From: Calocera cornea HHB12733
Taxonomy: Eukaryota > Basidiomycota > Dacrymycetes > Dacrymycetales > Dacrymycetaceae
Length of the DNA: 64,000 nucleotides
Assembly: GCA_001632435.1 (NCBI GenBank)
Contig: KV423973.1
Location: 108,076-172,075 of the forward strand
Direction of reading: 5' to 3'
Shown here: one piece after another, positions 21,349 to 33,224 of the stretch
Layout: the number at the start of each line of letters is the position of its first letter
Numbering within the stretch: position 1 is the stretch's first letter
The notes under the pieces: generated by a model
Told to the model about the DNA's origin: nothing
The model's database searches: none
What the model saw: only the letters and a program-made list of their open reading frames with translations
Made by a program: the position numbers and the translations under genes

Positions 21349-22098
21349 CTAATCCAGGTCCATCCCCATGCTCTTCCCCTCGCCCTTGACAAGCGCACTC
21401 CGTTTCCTCGTCGCAGGCACCAGCACCTTCCGCTTGATCCGGATCGACTCCTTCTCCGCGATGGGCTGCACGAGCTCGGTGGACACCTCCTCGGTCGTCT
21501 CGGTCGCTTCCATGTCGGTTGCGATCTGGGCGTCCCTCGCCTTGCGCGCAGCGAGCTTCCGGCGCTTGGCCGAGAGCGTCTTCTCCTTTGCCACCGCCAT
21601 CCTGTACCAGAAACATCAATACAACGTACCCAAAAGGTGTGCGGGTAAAGGCAACGCACCGGTTCTTGAAGAACGCCCGCTCCCTCCTCTGCCTGATCTC
21701 GCCCACGCGCCTCATCGCCTTGAGCGTCTGGGCCATCAGCTCCCTGTCGTACCGCACGGGCACGTTCCGCCGCTTCTCAAACTCGAACGTGCTGTCGATC
21801 GTCATCTCCTTGCCCGCGGCCTTGCGGAAGGCTTTCGTCCACCGGACCTTGCGCGGGTTCCGCTTCATCTTGAAGTTTTTGTTGCATCTGCGCGGGAGGG
21901 GGGTCAGAGTTGGAGACGAGTCAGTGCAGGATGGGAAAACGCACTTTGAGGAGCAGAATCGGAACACCTTGGCATCATTTCGTACGAACGCGCTGCCTGC
22001 CCTGGTGTCAGCGTCCCGGCCCTCAAGCCAGCATCGAGCGACGCACCATGCCCCGGGTATACGCTGGTCGAGCAGAAGTAGCACTTTTCGATTCTCAT
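21349..22098 (-). CDS. RLP24: Ribosome biogenesis protein Rlp24
   Basis: Minus-strand exons 22098-22047, 21996-21945, 21887-21660 and 21601-21349 give 194 aa, the usual length. It begins [18 protein letters not shown], the L24e zinc-ribbon start, continues through [16 protein letters not shown] (second Cys pair) and [19 protein letters not shown], and ends in a Lys/Arg-rich tail. Rlp24 occupies the L24 site on pre-60S particles and is stripped by the AAA ATPase Afg2/Drg1 in the cytoplasm. It converges on the Iws1 gene (about 190 bases between stops). Confidence 0.95.
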
Positions 22099-22394
22099 CC
22101 TGCCTCACTCTCTTCCTAGATAGAGCAGAGGTGCAAAGGGATCGATGCTGAGAAGGTGCAGGGGTCGGACGATGAGCAGCAAGGTGGCGGAGCAATGACT
22201 TTTCTTCAGTCAGGGCCACCACGCTTGAAATTCTCGTCCCGGTTGTTAGCGGCTGTGCAGAATTTCGTCGGATGCAAATTGGGTTTAGCGCGCGTCTTCC
22301 CGGTGAGGCAGCACGCTTCGATCACGCCGACCGCACACGATCCCATCGCCCAATCGCATCATAGCACCGCACAGCCAAGCCCACACATAGCATA
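22099..22394. promoter_or_regulatory. Divergent promoter, Rlp24 / RS-rich protein
   Basis: A 296-base head-to-head interval. No sharp motif beyond short AT stretches is evident. Confidence 0.5.
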
Positions 22395-24049
22395 ATGTCC
22401 CTGCCCAACCGCCCTCCCTCGCCCCCATACCGCCGTCGTCGTAGCCCCTCCCCTCCACCCCGCATGGCCCCCAGCAACTCCAACTCGCGCACATACCTGC
22501 CCCCGCCCGACTCGCTTGCGGACCTCGCGAGGCCCGCGAGGAGATACGACAGGGACGGGGACTGGCGGAGGAGGGGGGACGATATGTACGTCCCGGGGGA
22601 GGGCAAGGGCAGGGATAAGGATGGCGGTGGGGCCGGAGGCGGCGGTGGAGGAGGCGGTGGGTGGATGCCCAGGAGGGAGGAGTTTGATAGGAGGGAGAGG
22701 GAGAGGGAGGAGAGGAGGAGGGACGACGACCGCGTGAGAGACAGGAGAAGGGAGGATGACCGTTACAGAGGAAGAGACTATCGCGGTGCGCCCCCCCAAG
22801 CAAGCTATATGCGCCTACTGACCGTCCCCGCTGTAGACCGCCGCTCGCCCTCCCCACGCCGCTTCCCCCGCCGAGGCCGGTCCCGCTCCCCCACGCGCTC
22901 CCGCTCGCCCCCACCGCGCAGGGTAGGCCGACCCCGCTCGCGCTCCCGTTCCTTCTCCCCCCCGCGCCGCCGTTCCCGCTCCCCACCCCGTCGCCGCCGC
23001 TCCCCCTCCCCGGTGCGATCGCTCTCCCCCCCGCCCAGGCCGAAGGAGGACCGCCCGCGCTCGCCTCCCCGGCCTCCCGTTGCCCCGGCAGGGCCGAGCA
23101 GGGACAGGGAACCGACACGTGTCGTCTCCGGACAGAGGGACAACGGCTGGGCGCGTCGTCCGCAGAGCGATACCGCCGCCTCTCGTCCGCGCTCCCCGGC
23201 CCGCTCACACAAGTCCGAAGCAGAAGAGGGCGAGGTCGGCGCGCGCGCTCCTACCCCTGCGCCCGCGTCTGCTACTCCCGTACCAGCTGCAGCTCCTCCA
23301 CCGCCGGTGGCGCAGCCAACGAGGCCATCCCCGACGATTAGCACTGCCAGCCCCCTGTGGCCGAGCGAGAGCCTCCCCTCCGCCGGCCCCGGCACCCCAG
23401 CGCGGCCCGTGCAGCTCAGGCGGCCACCCCTCTCCGCTGTCCCTTCTGCAGGACCCTCACCGCTCGCCCAGGTACAGCAGTCGCCCTACGGGCAAGTGCA
23501 GCCTTCGCCACTCGGCGCGTCGCTCCCCCTCTCCCCGACCACTCCCCTCGGCCCGCGCTCCCGCCTGCCCCCGTCGGTCTCGGAGCCGCCGAAGGAGCCG
23601 CGCAGCACCCGTGCGCAGCGGGGCAGGACGGAGGTTGAGGAACTGCTGGGGATGCAGCTCCCTGGCTGGCTGACGGGCGCGAGGGTCCTCAAGCGCGGTG
23701 GGCTGGTGCCGTACGTCGAGAACCAGAAGGCGGCGCCTGTGTGGTCCGGGTTCCCCAGCGCCGAGCTGTACAACGACGTGCGTCTCCCCCCTCGTAGTTC
23801 CTCACCGCACCACTGACAGACAGCACCGCGCAGTACCAAAAGATCCTCTCAACGACCGACGAGCTCTCCCTCGCACAGAACACGATCCTGCACGAGCTGC
23901 GCGCGACCAACTTTGTGATGCGGGACGAGGAGCGCGAGCTGCGCACGGCGAGAGTGAGGAGGGAGATTGCGGACCGGATGGGGGAGCGGGCGGCGAGGGG
24001 GATGAGCTTGGCCGAGGGGTATGATTCGCTCGAGGGGCTGGCTGTGTAG
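22395..24049 (+). CDS. Arg/Ser-rich (RS) protein, unknown
   Basis: Exons 22395-22785, 22837-23777 and 23834-24049 give 515 aa; the first intron (51 nt, ACTGACC branch) has no in-frame stop, so a 532-aa version is also possible. The N-terminal half is packed with RS, RSP and RD/RE dipeptides and a run of nine glycines. A Pro/Ser-rich middle follows. The C-terminal 120 residues are more ordered: a GWLTGARVLKRGG segment and a helical, charged end beginning YQKILSTTDELSLAQN. RS domains usually mark nuclear splicing or mRNP factors, but no RRM is present. The C-terminal helical domain may be family-specific to mushrooms. Confidence 0.75.
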
Positions 24050-24244
24050 AGCGTGCGCGGCTACGTGGCGGTTCGGTGGGTGGTGGTTGAATCAGTTGAC
24101 ACTATAATAACACGCGGGCTTCGGCCGCCCAAGAGCAGCGTATTTCTTTTCAAGGAACTGGCACGGACGAAGCGCGGGAGGAGATCGAGCGTGTTCCCGC
24201 GCTTAAGTTCCTAGAGGTCAGGACGGGGAAACTCACAACAAGAG

Positions 24245-24938
24245 TTGTATTCTCCATCTCAGGTGGTGCGACTGGGTCTGGGGCGCGGGTAGTATGAGCG
24301 GAGAGGTTCGGATGCATGCTATATGGTGGTGAGTCGACGACATACGTCGTTTGATGGGGTCCCATGTACATATACATCTCAACCAACATGAATCGGGTAC
24401 ATTGACACTCGCCCAATCCGCGCAGCACTGCGACCGTGGGCCATGGAGGCGCGTCGGAGACAAGGACGGCCGGACGCCCGGCTCCGAGACACTGCCCCCG
24501 CGAAAATTCCAACATCTTCTTGCACTCCTGTGCTCCCCCCCCACCGTCTGCACCCGAGTGGCGGTTAGGATTCCTCGTCAAAAATTCAATAGATTTAAGT
24601 GGTTTCACACTACCGGTTTTAAGTGATGGGGCACTGCGGGATTCGAACTCGCGACCTCCGCGATAATGTTCAGGGCCGCACATGCCCGCCTACCACTGCG
24701 TTATGCGCGCAGCGGTGTCTGGTATCCAGATTTTGCAATTGTGAGCTGTACGCCAGCTACACGCCCGCGCGCCATTTGTCCGCACACCGTGGCATACTAT
24801 AGTGTGTACGCGCGTCGCCCGTACGTCGCACAACCACCATCTCCGACAACGCGCACCGCAGGCACACTGCACACTGCACATTGTATGAGACCTCGTTATT
24901 GAATATTATTGTCATGAGCAGAAGGCCCGCGTTTGTGT
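24245..24938 (-). repeat. tRNA-like repeat, copy 4 (near full length)
   Basis: Reverse orientation. Core at about 24628-24712. The tail runs down to about 24245 and the far end to about 24938. Copies 4 and 5 together define a unit of roughly 690-780 bases. It provides the empty-site comparison for the transposon insertion in copy 2. Confidence 0.8.
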
Positions 24939-25239
24939 GAAGTACTATGCATATTGCAAAGTCGGAGACAGGGTCATGTAGGGAGGGGAGTCTTCAGCAC
25001 GCGGCATGTCTCTCTGGCTCTCGTCATAACCACCATCCCCAGCACAGGTATCTGCTTCATCATGGGCCGACTGTATGCTCAACTTCTCTATCAACCCGGA
25101 TGCCATTGTGCATAACGATAAATCTCAAATATGCGGACGAAGCTCAAAACGTCTCAAGCGCAGTGGGTGCCTCCACCGCACAGAATCGGCTGTCTGCTCT
25201 ATGCGTTGTGACTGTCATGGTCAAGGACATATCAGTGCC

Positions 25240-26103
25240 CTGACAACTCAAGGGGACAACTTACGCGACTGTATGAGGTTCTGTTGGCGGAAGACGTGAC
25301 TTGGCTGATCAAGCAGAGCAGGCAGAGCGACGAGGCGCTCGAGGGGGTCGTCCAGTGACACCGGGCAGAGGGCTTGAGAGCGAAGGCTGCCCGGCTGGCG
25401 CCGAACCAGCTGCTGATGCGGACGACGCGGGGTGTGGACCTGCTCAACAACCGATGTGAAAGCCAACCAGCTGACGTGGGCGGTCGTTAATCCCAAAACA
25501 GATATCGAGTGGTACGCATCCTGTCTCTCTCACACGTTTCTTCAACTAACAACTGAACAAGCGCGTGGCTCAATAGCCGAGGTGGAAGATCACATCAATG
25601 AAGTCCTACCACCCGACGTGGAGTAGGCCGACCGGTCTGTCTCAGCATTCGACCGCTCCATCATCGGTGCCTCGCAGACAGCCCGGGTACGCTCGGCTCG
25701 CTCGAGCTGGTCGACCAATACGGCACTGCACGCGATCCGCTCCTTGAGTCATGGGAATGGCGGCCCGCAAATTTGTCTGGCCGCCGGGAGTTGTTGAGCG
25801 GGAAACCTAATACCGTCTTCACCCCCACAGACGGCTTTCTACACGCAAAGAACACAACCGACGCCACATCGGAACCGGTCTGCCATGACGCAGATATACA
25901 TGCCGTTCGGATGGATCCCAACGGGCGGCACGGGCAGTCATCGCTACCGCCAGTTGTCATCAAATATCCACCGGATTGCACCTTTTGGTTGGAGGGGATG
26001 GAAGGCGGACATGGGGTGAACGAGTGGATGTCCTCCTCAACACGCTTGGTGCGGTTGAGTTCATGAGGACGCTGGTGCTCCATGCGAACGAGGCGGAACT
26101 GTG
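25240..26103 (+). pseudogene. Second decayed carboxypeptidase S (M20) copy
   Basis: Plus-strand blocks in differing frames match the carboxypeptidase C-terminal half: APNQLLMRTTRGVDLLNN (intact LIRTTQAS), WAVVNPKTDIEW (ALINHRIVVGS), SIAEVEDHINEVLPPD (SVAETQNRITTLLTP) and FMRTLVLHANEAEL followed by a stop at 26101-26103 (FMSLLVLNADEARAF). Its EAEL end is shared with the other remnant and not with the intact gene, so the two remnants are probably closer to each other. It is flanked by repeat copies 4 and 5. Confidence 0.75.
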
Positions 26104-26148
26104 ACTGGCGAGTGCCTGGCTATAACAGCGATCTGGAGCCATACAAAG

Positions 26149-26925
26149 AACAAACGCGGACCTTCTGCTCCTGGTAATAATATCCAATACCGAGGCCTCA
26201 TGTGGTGTGCAGTGTGTCTGCGGTGCGCGTTGTCGGAGATCGGTGGTTGTGCGACGTACGGGGGACGCGCGTGCACACTATATGGTGTGCGGACAAATGG
26301 CGTGTGGGCGTATCGCTGGCGTACAGGTCACAAAAGCAGACTGTGGGTATATGACACCGCTGCGCGCATAACGCAGTGGTAGGCGGGCATGTGCGGCCCT
26401 GAACATTATCGCGGAGGTCGCGAGTTCGAATCCCGCAGTGCCCCATCACTTAAAACCGGTAGTGCGAAACCACTTAAATCTATTGACTTTTTGACGAGGA
26501 ATCCTACCCGCCACTCGGATGCAGACGGTGGGGGGGGGAGCACAGGAGCGCAAGAAGATGTTGGAATTTTCGCGCGAGCAGTGTCTCGGAGCCGGTCACG
26601 GAGCCGGGCGTCCGGCCGTCCTTGTCTCCGACGCGCCTCCATGGCCCACGGTCGCACTCGCTGCCGGACAGTTTCAAACCAGTCACGATGGTTGATAATT
26701 GAGCTCGCGCGGTAAATAAATGAGCTCTGGGTCCCCCAAACCCCTTAACCATTGCACTAAGCGTGCTGAGGTGTCGGGTTGCCCTATTCAGCTTACAATC
26801 TGACCGGTCTGTGTGTATCGCGCCGCATCACACGACGCATTCGTCCACTCACCATATATCATGATCAGAACCTCTCCCCTCACGCCACTAGCGCCTCAGA
26901 CACAGTTGCTCCACATAAAACATTA
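26149..26925 (+). repeat. tRNA-like repeat, copy 5 (near full length)
   Basis: Starts near AACAAACGCGG, with its core at about 26360-26445 including the B-box-like GAGTTCGAATCCC. The tail matches copy 1 to about 26925. A run of nine Gs interrupts the body near 26530. Its approach region matches copy 4 over about 200 bases. Confidence 0.8.
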
Positions 26926-27733
26926 GTTGACAAGGCAAGCTCGTATGCATTTAAAATGTCTGGACTGCAGCACTTCGCATGCCATTTCAATGTCAGACAT
27001 CATTCACATAGTCGCTAACGCTCGATGGTCTGGTTGCAAATCGTTTCAACAGTGGCACAAACCCGTCTTAGCTCTGTGTCCTACCCATGAAGCACAAGTA
27101 ACATCACAAGCTTCACCGTACCAGGCATCTTGCTGTTGCCCTGCGTCCCATTTACCCGTGCCCGCCATCTACATATCTGGCATCGCCTGCAGCGGAAGGC
27201 GTGCCGATGAATATTCGGTAGCAGCTAGCAGCACTGGTTCGCATCTGTGCTGCCACCAGCCCGTAAACAAGGGCAACATGCATTGTCTATGCCGATCGGA
27301 TACTGGCTCGAGGGTATTTTGTGAGTTGGATGTTTTCGCGCGAGAGCTTTCAGACCGAGGGCCGTCGCGACTCCCGCCGTATCCATGCGCGGCATGCCAG
27401 AGCTGTGGACGAGTTCGAGAGCGCCAATCGTATCTCAGATGTTGAAGTGGGAACGAGGAGGTTGAGTGGGCACTGTGGGGACTGTTGAAGTCCTTGCTTG
27501 GCATTGCCTTTCCTTCCACGCAAACTGCTTACCTAAGCGGGAGCAATCAATGACGTCCTTCACCCTGAGAGCTTGCCGTTTCGATCCAACAAGCCGAAGG
27601 CGTCGTGTCCGCCTCTGCACCCACAACCGCCATCCCAACGACCTCCATTCCTCTATCAACGACGTGGATGCTGACATAGCCCAGCCACGTTCTATCCACA
27701 AACTACTTTCCTTATCAGGGAGGCGCAGAGAGG
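26926..27733. other. Intergenic, no supported gene
   Basis: Contains open frames of up to 172 codons, but with no domain and no coherent splice structure. It borders the repeat island and may be old repeat material. Confidence 0.45.
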
Positions 27734-28208
27734 ATGTCGTCGTTCTTCGGATCCTCGAGGTCCGTCCAGGAGGCCAAGGACAAGGAGAAGGACAACAGCG
27801 CGAGGACCGTCCGGGATTTCGTACAGGTATGTGTCTTGTGCCGCGTATCATAGCGACTATATCTCTCTGCATGCTGCCATGGAGACATGTCGCCTGCTAT
27901 ATGCGCGTAATAAGACAAGGCTGACACCACTGCAGGAAAAGCCCGGCGCCACGTACGAGTTCTCCTCAGACGACGAGACGCGCAAAGCCGAGATCTGCAG
28001 GCGCACTTCAGACGGCGTGTCGTGCATCAAGATTGAGGGGACGAGCAAGAAGCTGTTTGAGACGATGCAGGTGCGTCCTACGCGGTTTCTGGGCGTGGAA
28101 AGGCGCCGGATGCTGATCGTTGTGCAGGGGCTGGGGTTCTTCTGCGCGTTGCCTGCAGACCCGAAAAGGACGCATATGGAGTGCAAGCCGTTAATGCCAC
28201 CGAGCTAG
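27734..28208 (+). CDS. Small hypothetical protein
   Basis: Exons 27734-27826, 27936-28070 and 28128-28208 give 102 aa. The two introns (109 and 57 nt) both fall in phase 0 and end in clear CAG acceptors. The N-terminus is charged (many Lys and Asp); the middle has Cys residues around an AEICRRTSDGVSCIKIEG segment. No signal peptide or membrane segment. Family not recognised. Consistent phases and splice sites support a real gene despite its size. Confidence 0.65.
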
Positions 28209-28634
28209 ACGTGTATGCTCTGGCCTAGGTTGGAGCGTTGTACGCGGACTGGTTGTATGCGTATGTCTTGTATTGGTGCACTGGAATGAACGCACTACTC
28301 TCGCGCGCATATGTACGGGTCCTATGGCTTGGAGTCGACTCCCTCCTCGGTTCTGCTTATGCCGCCCCGTTCCAAGTTCAGGCACAATGCAAGGCTCCGG
28401 GTGGTCTCTAGACAGGTGTGATGGGTGTGAATTCGTCGATCCTCTTCTCCGGTCTGCTGGCCGCTTGAAACTCGGCTTCTCTGCCAGCGCTGCGGGGACT
28501 CGCACTTGATCCAGAATAATGAAGACCTCTAATGGTTCTGGCAGATCCACACTCCATTAATGGCTTACATCTCGCGTGTAACCCCATTTGGAACTTCCCC
28601 TTCCCGGTCTATAAGTGCTAACGCTCACAGCACG

Positions 28635-30167
28635 ATGACTTCCCCAAGCACGATGGTCGCCTTCTCCCTCTCCATCGTGGTGACGGCCCTCGCGGCCCTC
28701 GCCCAGGCGCAGACGCCCAACGTCTCCCTGTTGATCGACGACCCGTACTACTACGACCTCGCCCAGTCGCTTGACGTGCGCTCGCTGCTACCCTTCGTTT
28801 CGCTGAGGAAGGGCGCCGCGTTCCACTGGGGGTCGACCTACAGCTACCCCGCTGCTGCGGAGGCAAACTGGACGAGCGAGAAGTTCTCCACTTACTGGGG
28901 GCATATCGTCGCTGAGGTTTGTCCCTCCCTTTATGTTTGAGAATGCGGTTGATCTGTGTTTAGAACGATTGCAAGTGGTACGCGACCGAGCCTGAGCGGC
29001 AGGACTTTACTCTTTCCGCTTGCGAGGGTGTGTCCCAGTATGCCGCGGAGCACTTTGCCACTTTCCGCGGGTAAGTCGTATCGAGCTCTTGCGCCGATGT
29101 CATCTGCTCACATGCGGCAGCCACAATACCTTCTGGCACAACCAGCTGCCTGCCTGGCTTCCCGGAAACGTCACCGCCTCCGACCTGGTGAACAACGTAA
29201 TCCCCACCCATGTCAGCACGGTGATCAAGTCGCTCGGGTGGAACGTCACTTCCTGGGGTAAGGACCTCCTCTACTTCTGACAATGAAATCCTCATTACTT
29301 CTGCAGACGTCACGAACGAGCTTATCTCCGATACCGCGACCTACAACATGACGTCCCTGGAGTGCGTGCTCAACGCGGACCGCTGGCCTACTGTTACCTA
29401 CGACGGCGGCTCCACGCCTCTCGTCACCAACCTGTCTTTTGCTTATGCCGCATGGAGGACTGCTCTGATGTATGACCCTGGCAAGCTGGTGTACAATGAC
29501 TATTCGACTGGTGCGCAGGACGCGAAGACTGAGTAAGGGGAGGCCACCATGTCACTCCGCACACACTGATCTGAGCCTAGATGCGTCTTCCAACTCATTG
29601 CCGACCTCAATATAAACGCGAGTATTCCCTACAATAGAATGGGGGTCGGGTTTCAAAGTCATGTTGGCGCGCAAGTATGAATTCTCCGCTATTTGATAGA
29701 GCGGATCCTCACCAATGAGCAACAGGAAGGGTACTACGTCCCTAAGGCAGAGCTCGAGACGACCTTTGCTCGCTTAGCTGCGCTCGGCGTAGATGCGCTT
29801 GTTACGGAGATGGACCTTTGGATTCAAGCCAACGACACCATCAACCAGCGCTACCAAGCTGCCATCTGGGGCGACTATCTCGATGCTTGTCTCTACGCCT
29901 CGAACTGCTTCGAGTTCGTCAACTGGGACAACCGGGACGATACCTCTTGGATCACTCCCGGCGATGGCCACGGTGTTGCTATGGCGACTGTATGTGGACA
30001 GTGTGTCCTTCCAGTGCTCCCTCTAACCGATTTGGTAGCTCTTTGATATGTACGGCAACCCGAAGCCGGTCACCTACGAGATCATGGCTCGCTTCGCCCG
30101 CTATGCCGAAGGAGCGGCGGAGATGTGTGCGACTGCGCTGGGCACGGAGTCCTGTACGGTGTATTAG
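28635..30167 (+). CDS. GH10 endo-1,4-beta-xylanase-like, secreted
   Basis: Exons 28635-28916, 28964-29070, 29121-29257, 29307-29532, 29581-29674, 29726-29989 and 30039-30167 give 412 aa. A signal peptide (residues 1 to about 25, ending AQAQ) is clear. GH10 landmarks follow: CKWYATEPE, then RGHNTFWHNQLPAW, then WDVTNE (acid/base Glu) and VTEMD (nucleophile Glu). Removing the 51-nt intron at 29675-29725 eliminates an in-frame TGA. The family cleaves internal xylan bonds outside the cell. The N-terminal 70 residues are divergent and no carbohydrate-binding module is seen. A broken partial duplicate follows at 30700. Confidence 0.88.
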
Positions 30168-30699
30168 CTGCAACTGGGTTCACCACCACGTCCCTTGCTG
30201 TACTTTGGGACATCAATTCTTATCCCATAATGTGCATCCAACGGAGCAGAACACCCAACCGAAGGTCCGGTAGACGCGCTGTTTATGCTCGTCACGTGCC
30301 AATCTGTTTGCTCCCGCATCTGTTGCACCGGTCAATCGTCCCACCACCGTCGAACGACCACGTCCCTGGTGTTCGGGTCATGTGTTCCCTCGGATGAATG
30401 ACACCGCTTCCTTTCATCATTGCTCCGGATCGTGGTTCAGTGTGGTGATGCAGGTTGCTGCTGTCTGGCCATACGGGGATATCTCTTCTTCGGCCTCCCG
30501 TACTCGTCGTCTCCTGCGGATATTTGCTGGGCCGGTTTTCGTCTCAGCGAAACTACTGCAGCCGACCATTGCATCAAGTTCAGGCAGACAGGAAGATCTC
30601 CTACAGATTATAAAACGCGTCTGCCTTGTATGAATTCACCTTGTCCTCTTTATCCTGGTCCGTTCATTGGTCTTCGACCGACACTATACTAGGCACAGG

Positions 30700-31142
30700 C
30701 AGGTTGCTTCGTGCTGACAACTCAGTTGGAAGCGACTTTGAAGCAGCTCAAAACGCTCGGTGCTCAAGTCCTCATCGCCGACTTGGATCGCCGCCAACGA
30801 TACCGCCGACCAAAGCTATCAGGTCGAAATGTCTGAAGAGACTATCTCGACGCCTGCGTCTATGTGTCCAGCTGTTACGAGTTCATCAACCGGGACAACC
30901 GTGACGATATGTCCTGGATTAACCTTGCAACGGCCCCGGTGTGGCGATGACTACCGTAAGAACAGCTTAAATCGTCCCATTCTGCCCTTTGCTGATGTCT
31001 TGAACAGCTTTTTGATTCAACTGGCATTCCGAAGACAGGAACTTATGAGATCATTGCCCGGCTGCAGCGCTCTGCCAGCGGTGCGAGCGAGATGCATGCG
31101 ACCGCGTTGGGCACGCAGAGGTGCACCGTTCCGAGCACTTAG
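30700..31142 (+). pseudogene. Truncated GH10 xylanase duplicate
   Basis: Matches the last third of the adjacent xylanase. QLEATLKQLKTLGAQVLIADL aligns with its ELETTF-to-VTEMD segment, but Asp replaces the nucleophile Glu. A frameshift immediately afterwards moves the rest (WIAANDTADQSYQ, then the Asn-Arg-Asp and YEIIARLQR blocks) into other frames. The 5' two thirds are missing. Confidence 0.8.
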
Positions 31143-31939
31143 GGTCATCGTGGGCTGCCATCCTAAAAGCACATGGTCAATCAAACGTTGTTCACCGTTG
31201 CGCGTGATGTCGATGCTTTGTTGACCGAGGACGGCTATGAGCGAAGAAGTAAGTATGCGAATTGATTGCTTCGGACGTGCCTCTCCGGCTAACGGACGAC
31301 GGGATGCGACCGCGTGGTGCGGGGACAAAAATAGCTTCTGACAGCGTGGTCAGGGTCGTCCTCTGCAGTCGTCCCCTGCTTCTCTCCACCAGGACAGGCG
31401 CACTTGGAATCGTCCTACCCATGAACAATAATTGCTGGAAATCATGGGCATTGGAAGGAGGAACGTGCAGACTCGTGAGTTATTTATGAAGCGAAGAAGA
31501 CCATTGATGTTGCAACCATCAACAACGTGCACCGAGCTGCATGGAACAACGACGTAATGCGTGCGGAGGCATTCATCTCGCAGGTGGAGCGCTGAACATA
31601 TCGGTCCTCACTGGCTTCAGGACTGGCAGCACGTTTCTCTCAATACGCGCGCTTTCTTGGGCGATATTCCGGGTCATACGTTCGGATCGGTACACAACCC
31701 GTCTGGCTACTCCGACAGGTCGAAATTGATTATCGTCTTTGTTGACGGGCGTCCAATGTCTCACTGCACTCATGGCCGCTTCGCCGTGATTACTCGGTAC
31801 CGCTGCCCGGAGACGTCGTGAGAACGGCCTACGACTGCATCTCCCGGGCTTGATCTTGTCTATAAATTGGTCTGATGATGGGTTCCGTAAACATTGAGAC
31901 CGTTCCCCGCATCTCCTGCATAGTCCCCTGTGCCCCGGT
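31143..31939. other. Intergenic upstream of lipase 1
   Basis: No gene recognised. A TATA box is at 31861-31867. The interval between the xylanase remnant and the lipase may contain further decayed material. Confidence 0.45.
31861..31867 (+). promoter_or_regulatory. TATA box of lipase 1
   Basis: TATAAATTGG 79 bases before the ATG at 31940, matching the position of the TATA box of the paralogue. Confidence 0.55.
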
Positions 31940-33224
31940 ATGGCCGTCCCTCGCTCTCTCATCCTGACCTTGGCGCTCGCTGCCGCAGCCTTCGCGGCAC
32001 CTCTGGTCCCGAGGAAGAACGAGGCACCCGTCTCGCCTCTATCTGCCGCCCAGGTCTCGTCCATCACGCCTTTTGCGTGGTTCACAAAGTTGGTGCCACT
32101 TTGAAGTGGAATCGAGATATCGCTCATGCCGTCATCAGTGCGGCGTACTGCTCCCATGCGGCTGTCATGTCCTGGTCTTGCGGATGTATGGACTGTCATA
32201 AGCTAGTGGTACCAATGTTTGACCCACCTCCTAGCTGCATGCTCGAGTCTTCCGGGCGTCGAGGTCATTCTGACTGGCGGTGACAACGGCGCTACTCCCG
32301 ACTACTACGTCGCTTACTACCCCGCCGACGGGGCAATTGTTGTCAGCACGCAAGGTAGAGATCGACGCGTTCTCTCAGCTGGCCATGTCTGACCGTGTCA
32401 AGGGACAACCACTGACAACATCCTCTCCCTCATCGATGATGGAGAGGCTAACCTCACCGGTTTGGATCAGAACTACTTCCCCGGGACTTCAGGCATGGAG
32501 GTTCAGTAGGTACACTACTAATCCGATCTGCGTTGCGAAATTGACATCTGCGTAGCGATGGCTTCCAAGCCACCTTTGAGCGATCCGCCTCTACCATTCT
32601 TGCCGCGGTCGAGTCGGGCATCTCCACGTATGGCGCCTCTCAGGTATACGTCGTCGGGCATTCGCTTGGCGCTGCCGTTGGTCTCCTTAATGCCCTTTAC
32701 CTCGCCACGCACATCTCCGTTCCGATTACCACCCGTGTGTTTGGACTTCCCCGCGTTGGCAACCAGGCGTTTGCCAACTACGTGGAGTCAGTTCTCCCTG
32801 GTCTCTGGCATGTCACTGATGACAATGTTTGGCCGTTTCACTGTCCCTGAGAGAAACCACTGACGTCCAACAGGATATTGTACCGCGCCTTCCTTCGACT
32901 GACTTCGGCTATGAGCACCCTTCGTAGGTCATGTCCGATACTTGATTTAAGCCGCTCATTTGCTCCTTCAGCGGCGAGGTCTTCATTACCCAGGTTGGTG
33001 GTTCCACCTATGATCTGTGCCCGGGACAGGAGAACTGTAAGCATCGGTGTTCATGTTGATGGCAAGAGTCAAATTATGATTACAGACAACTGCGCCATTG
33101 GCATTTTTTTCCTGGAGGATAGCGATAGCCCTCATGATGGGTGCGTCATTGTTGATATTACAGATATCGAATCAAGTTGACCAACGGACGGAACAATTCC
33201 AGACCTTACGCTGGCGTCATGTGA
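31940..33224 (+). CDS. Secreted class 3 lipase, copy 1
   Basis: Predicted exons 31940-32079, 32139-32185, 32235-32354, 32403-32505, 32556-32826, 32874-32923, 32972-33036, 33086-33140 and 33203-33224 give 290 aa. A signal peptide is followed by an APLVPRKN propeptide-like segment. The lipase elbow GHSLGAA carries the nucleophile Ser; DIVPRLP supplies the acid and GYEHPS or SPHDG the His region. Paired cysteines fit Rhizomucor-type lipases. The first intron (32080-32138) uses a weak GTTCAC donor and removes residues present in copy 2, so either the model is wrong there or the N-terminal helix is shortened. All other phases match copy 2. Confidence 0.78.

Noticed and set aside
21101..22222. Single 373-codon minus-strand frame over Rlp24
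   Set aside because: It merges Rlp24 exon 3 with introns in one frame. Splicing gives the full conserved Rlp24 instead.
22285..23208. 307-codon frame antisense to the RS-rich gene
   Set aside because: Mirror of RS codons (Ser/Arg versus Gly/Ala/Pro); no independent evidence.
26927..27445. 172-codon frame after repeat copy 5
   Set aside because: Cys/His/Ser-rich without a pattern, overlapping repeat-derived sequence, with no splice partners.
29675..29725. Xylanase interpreted as a pseudogene because of an in-frame TGA
   Set aside because: A 51-nt GT-AG intron removes the stop and restores the family alignment.
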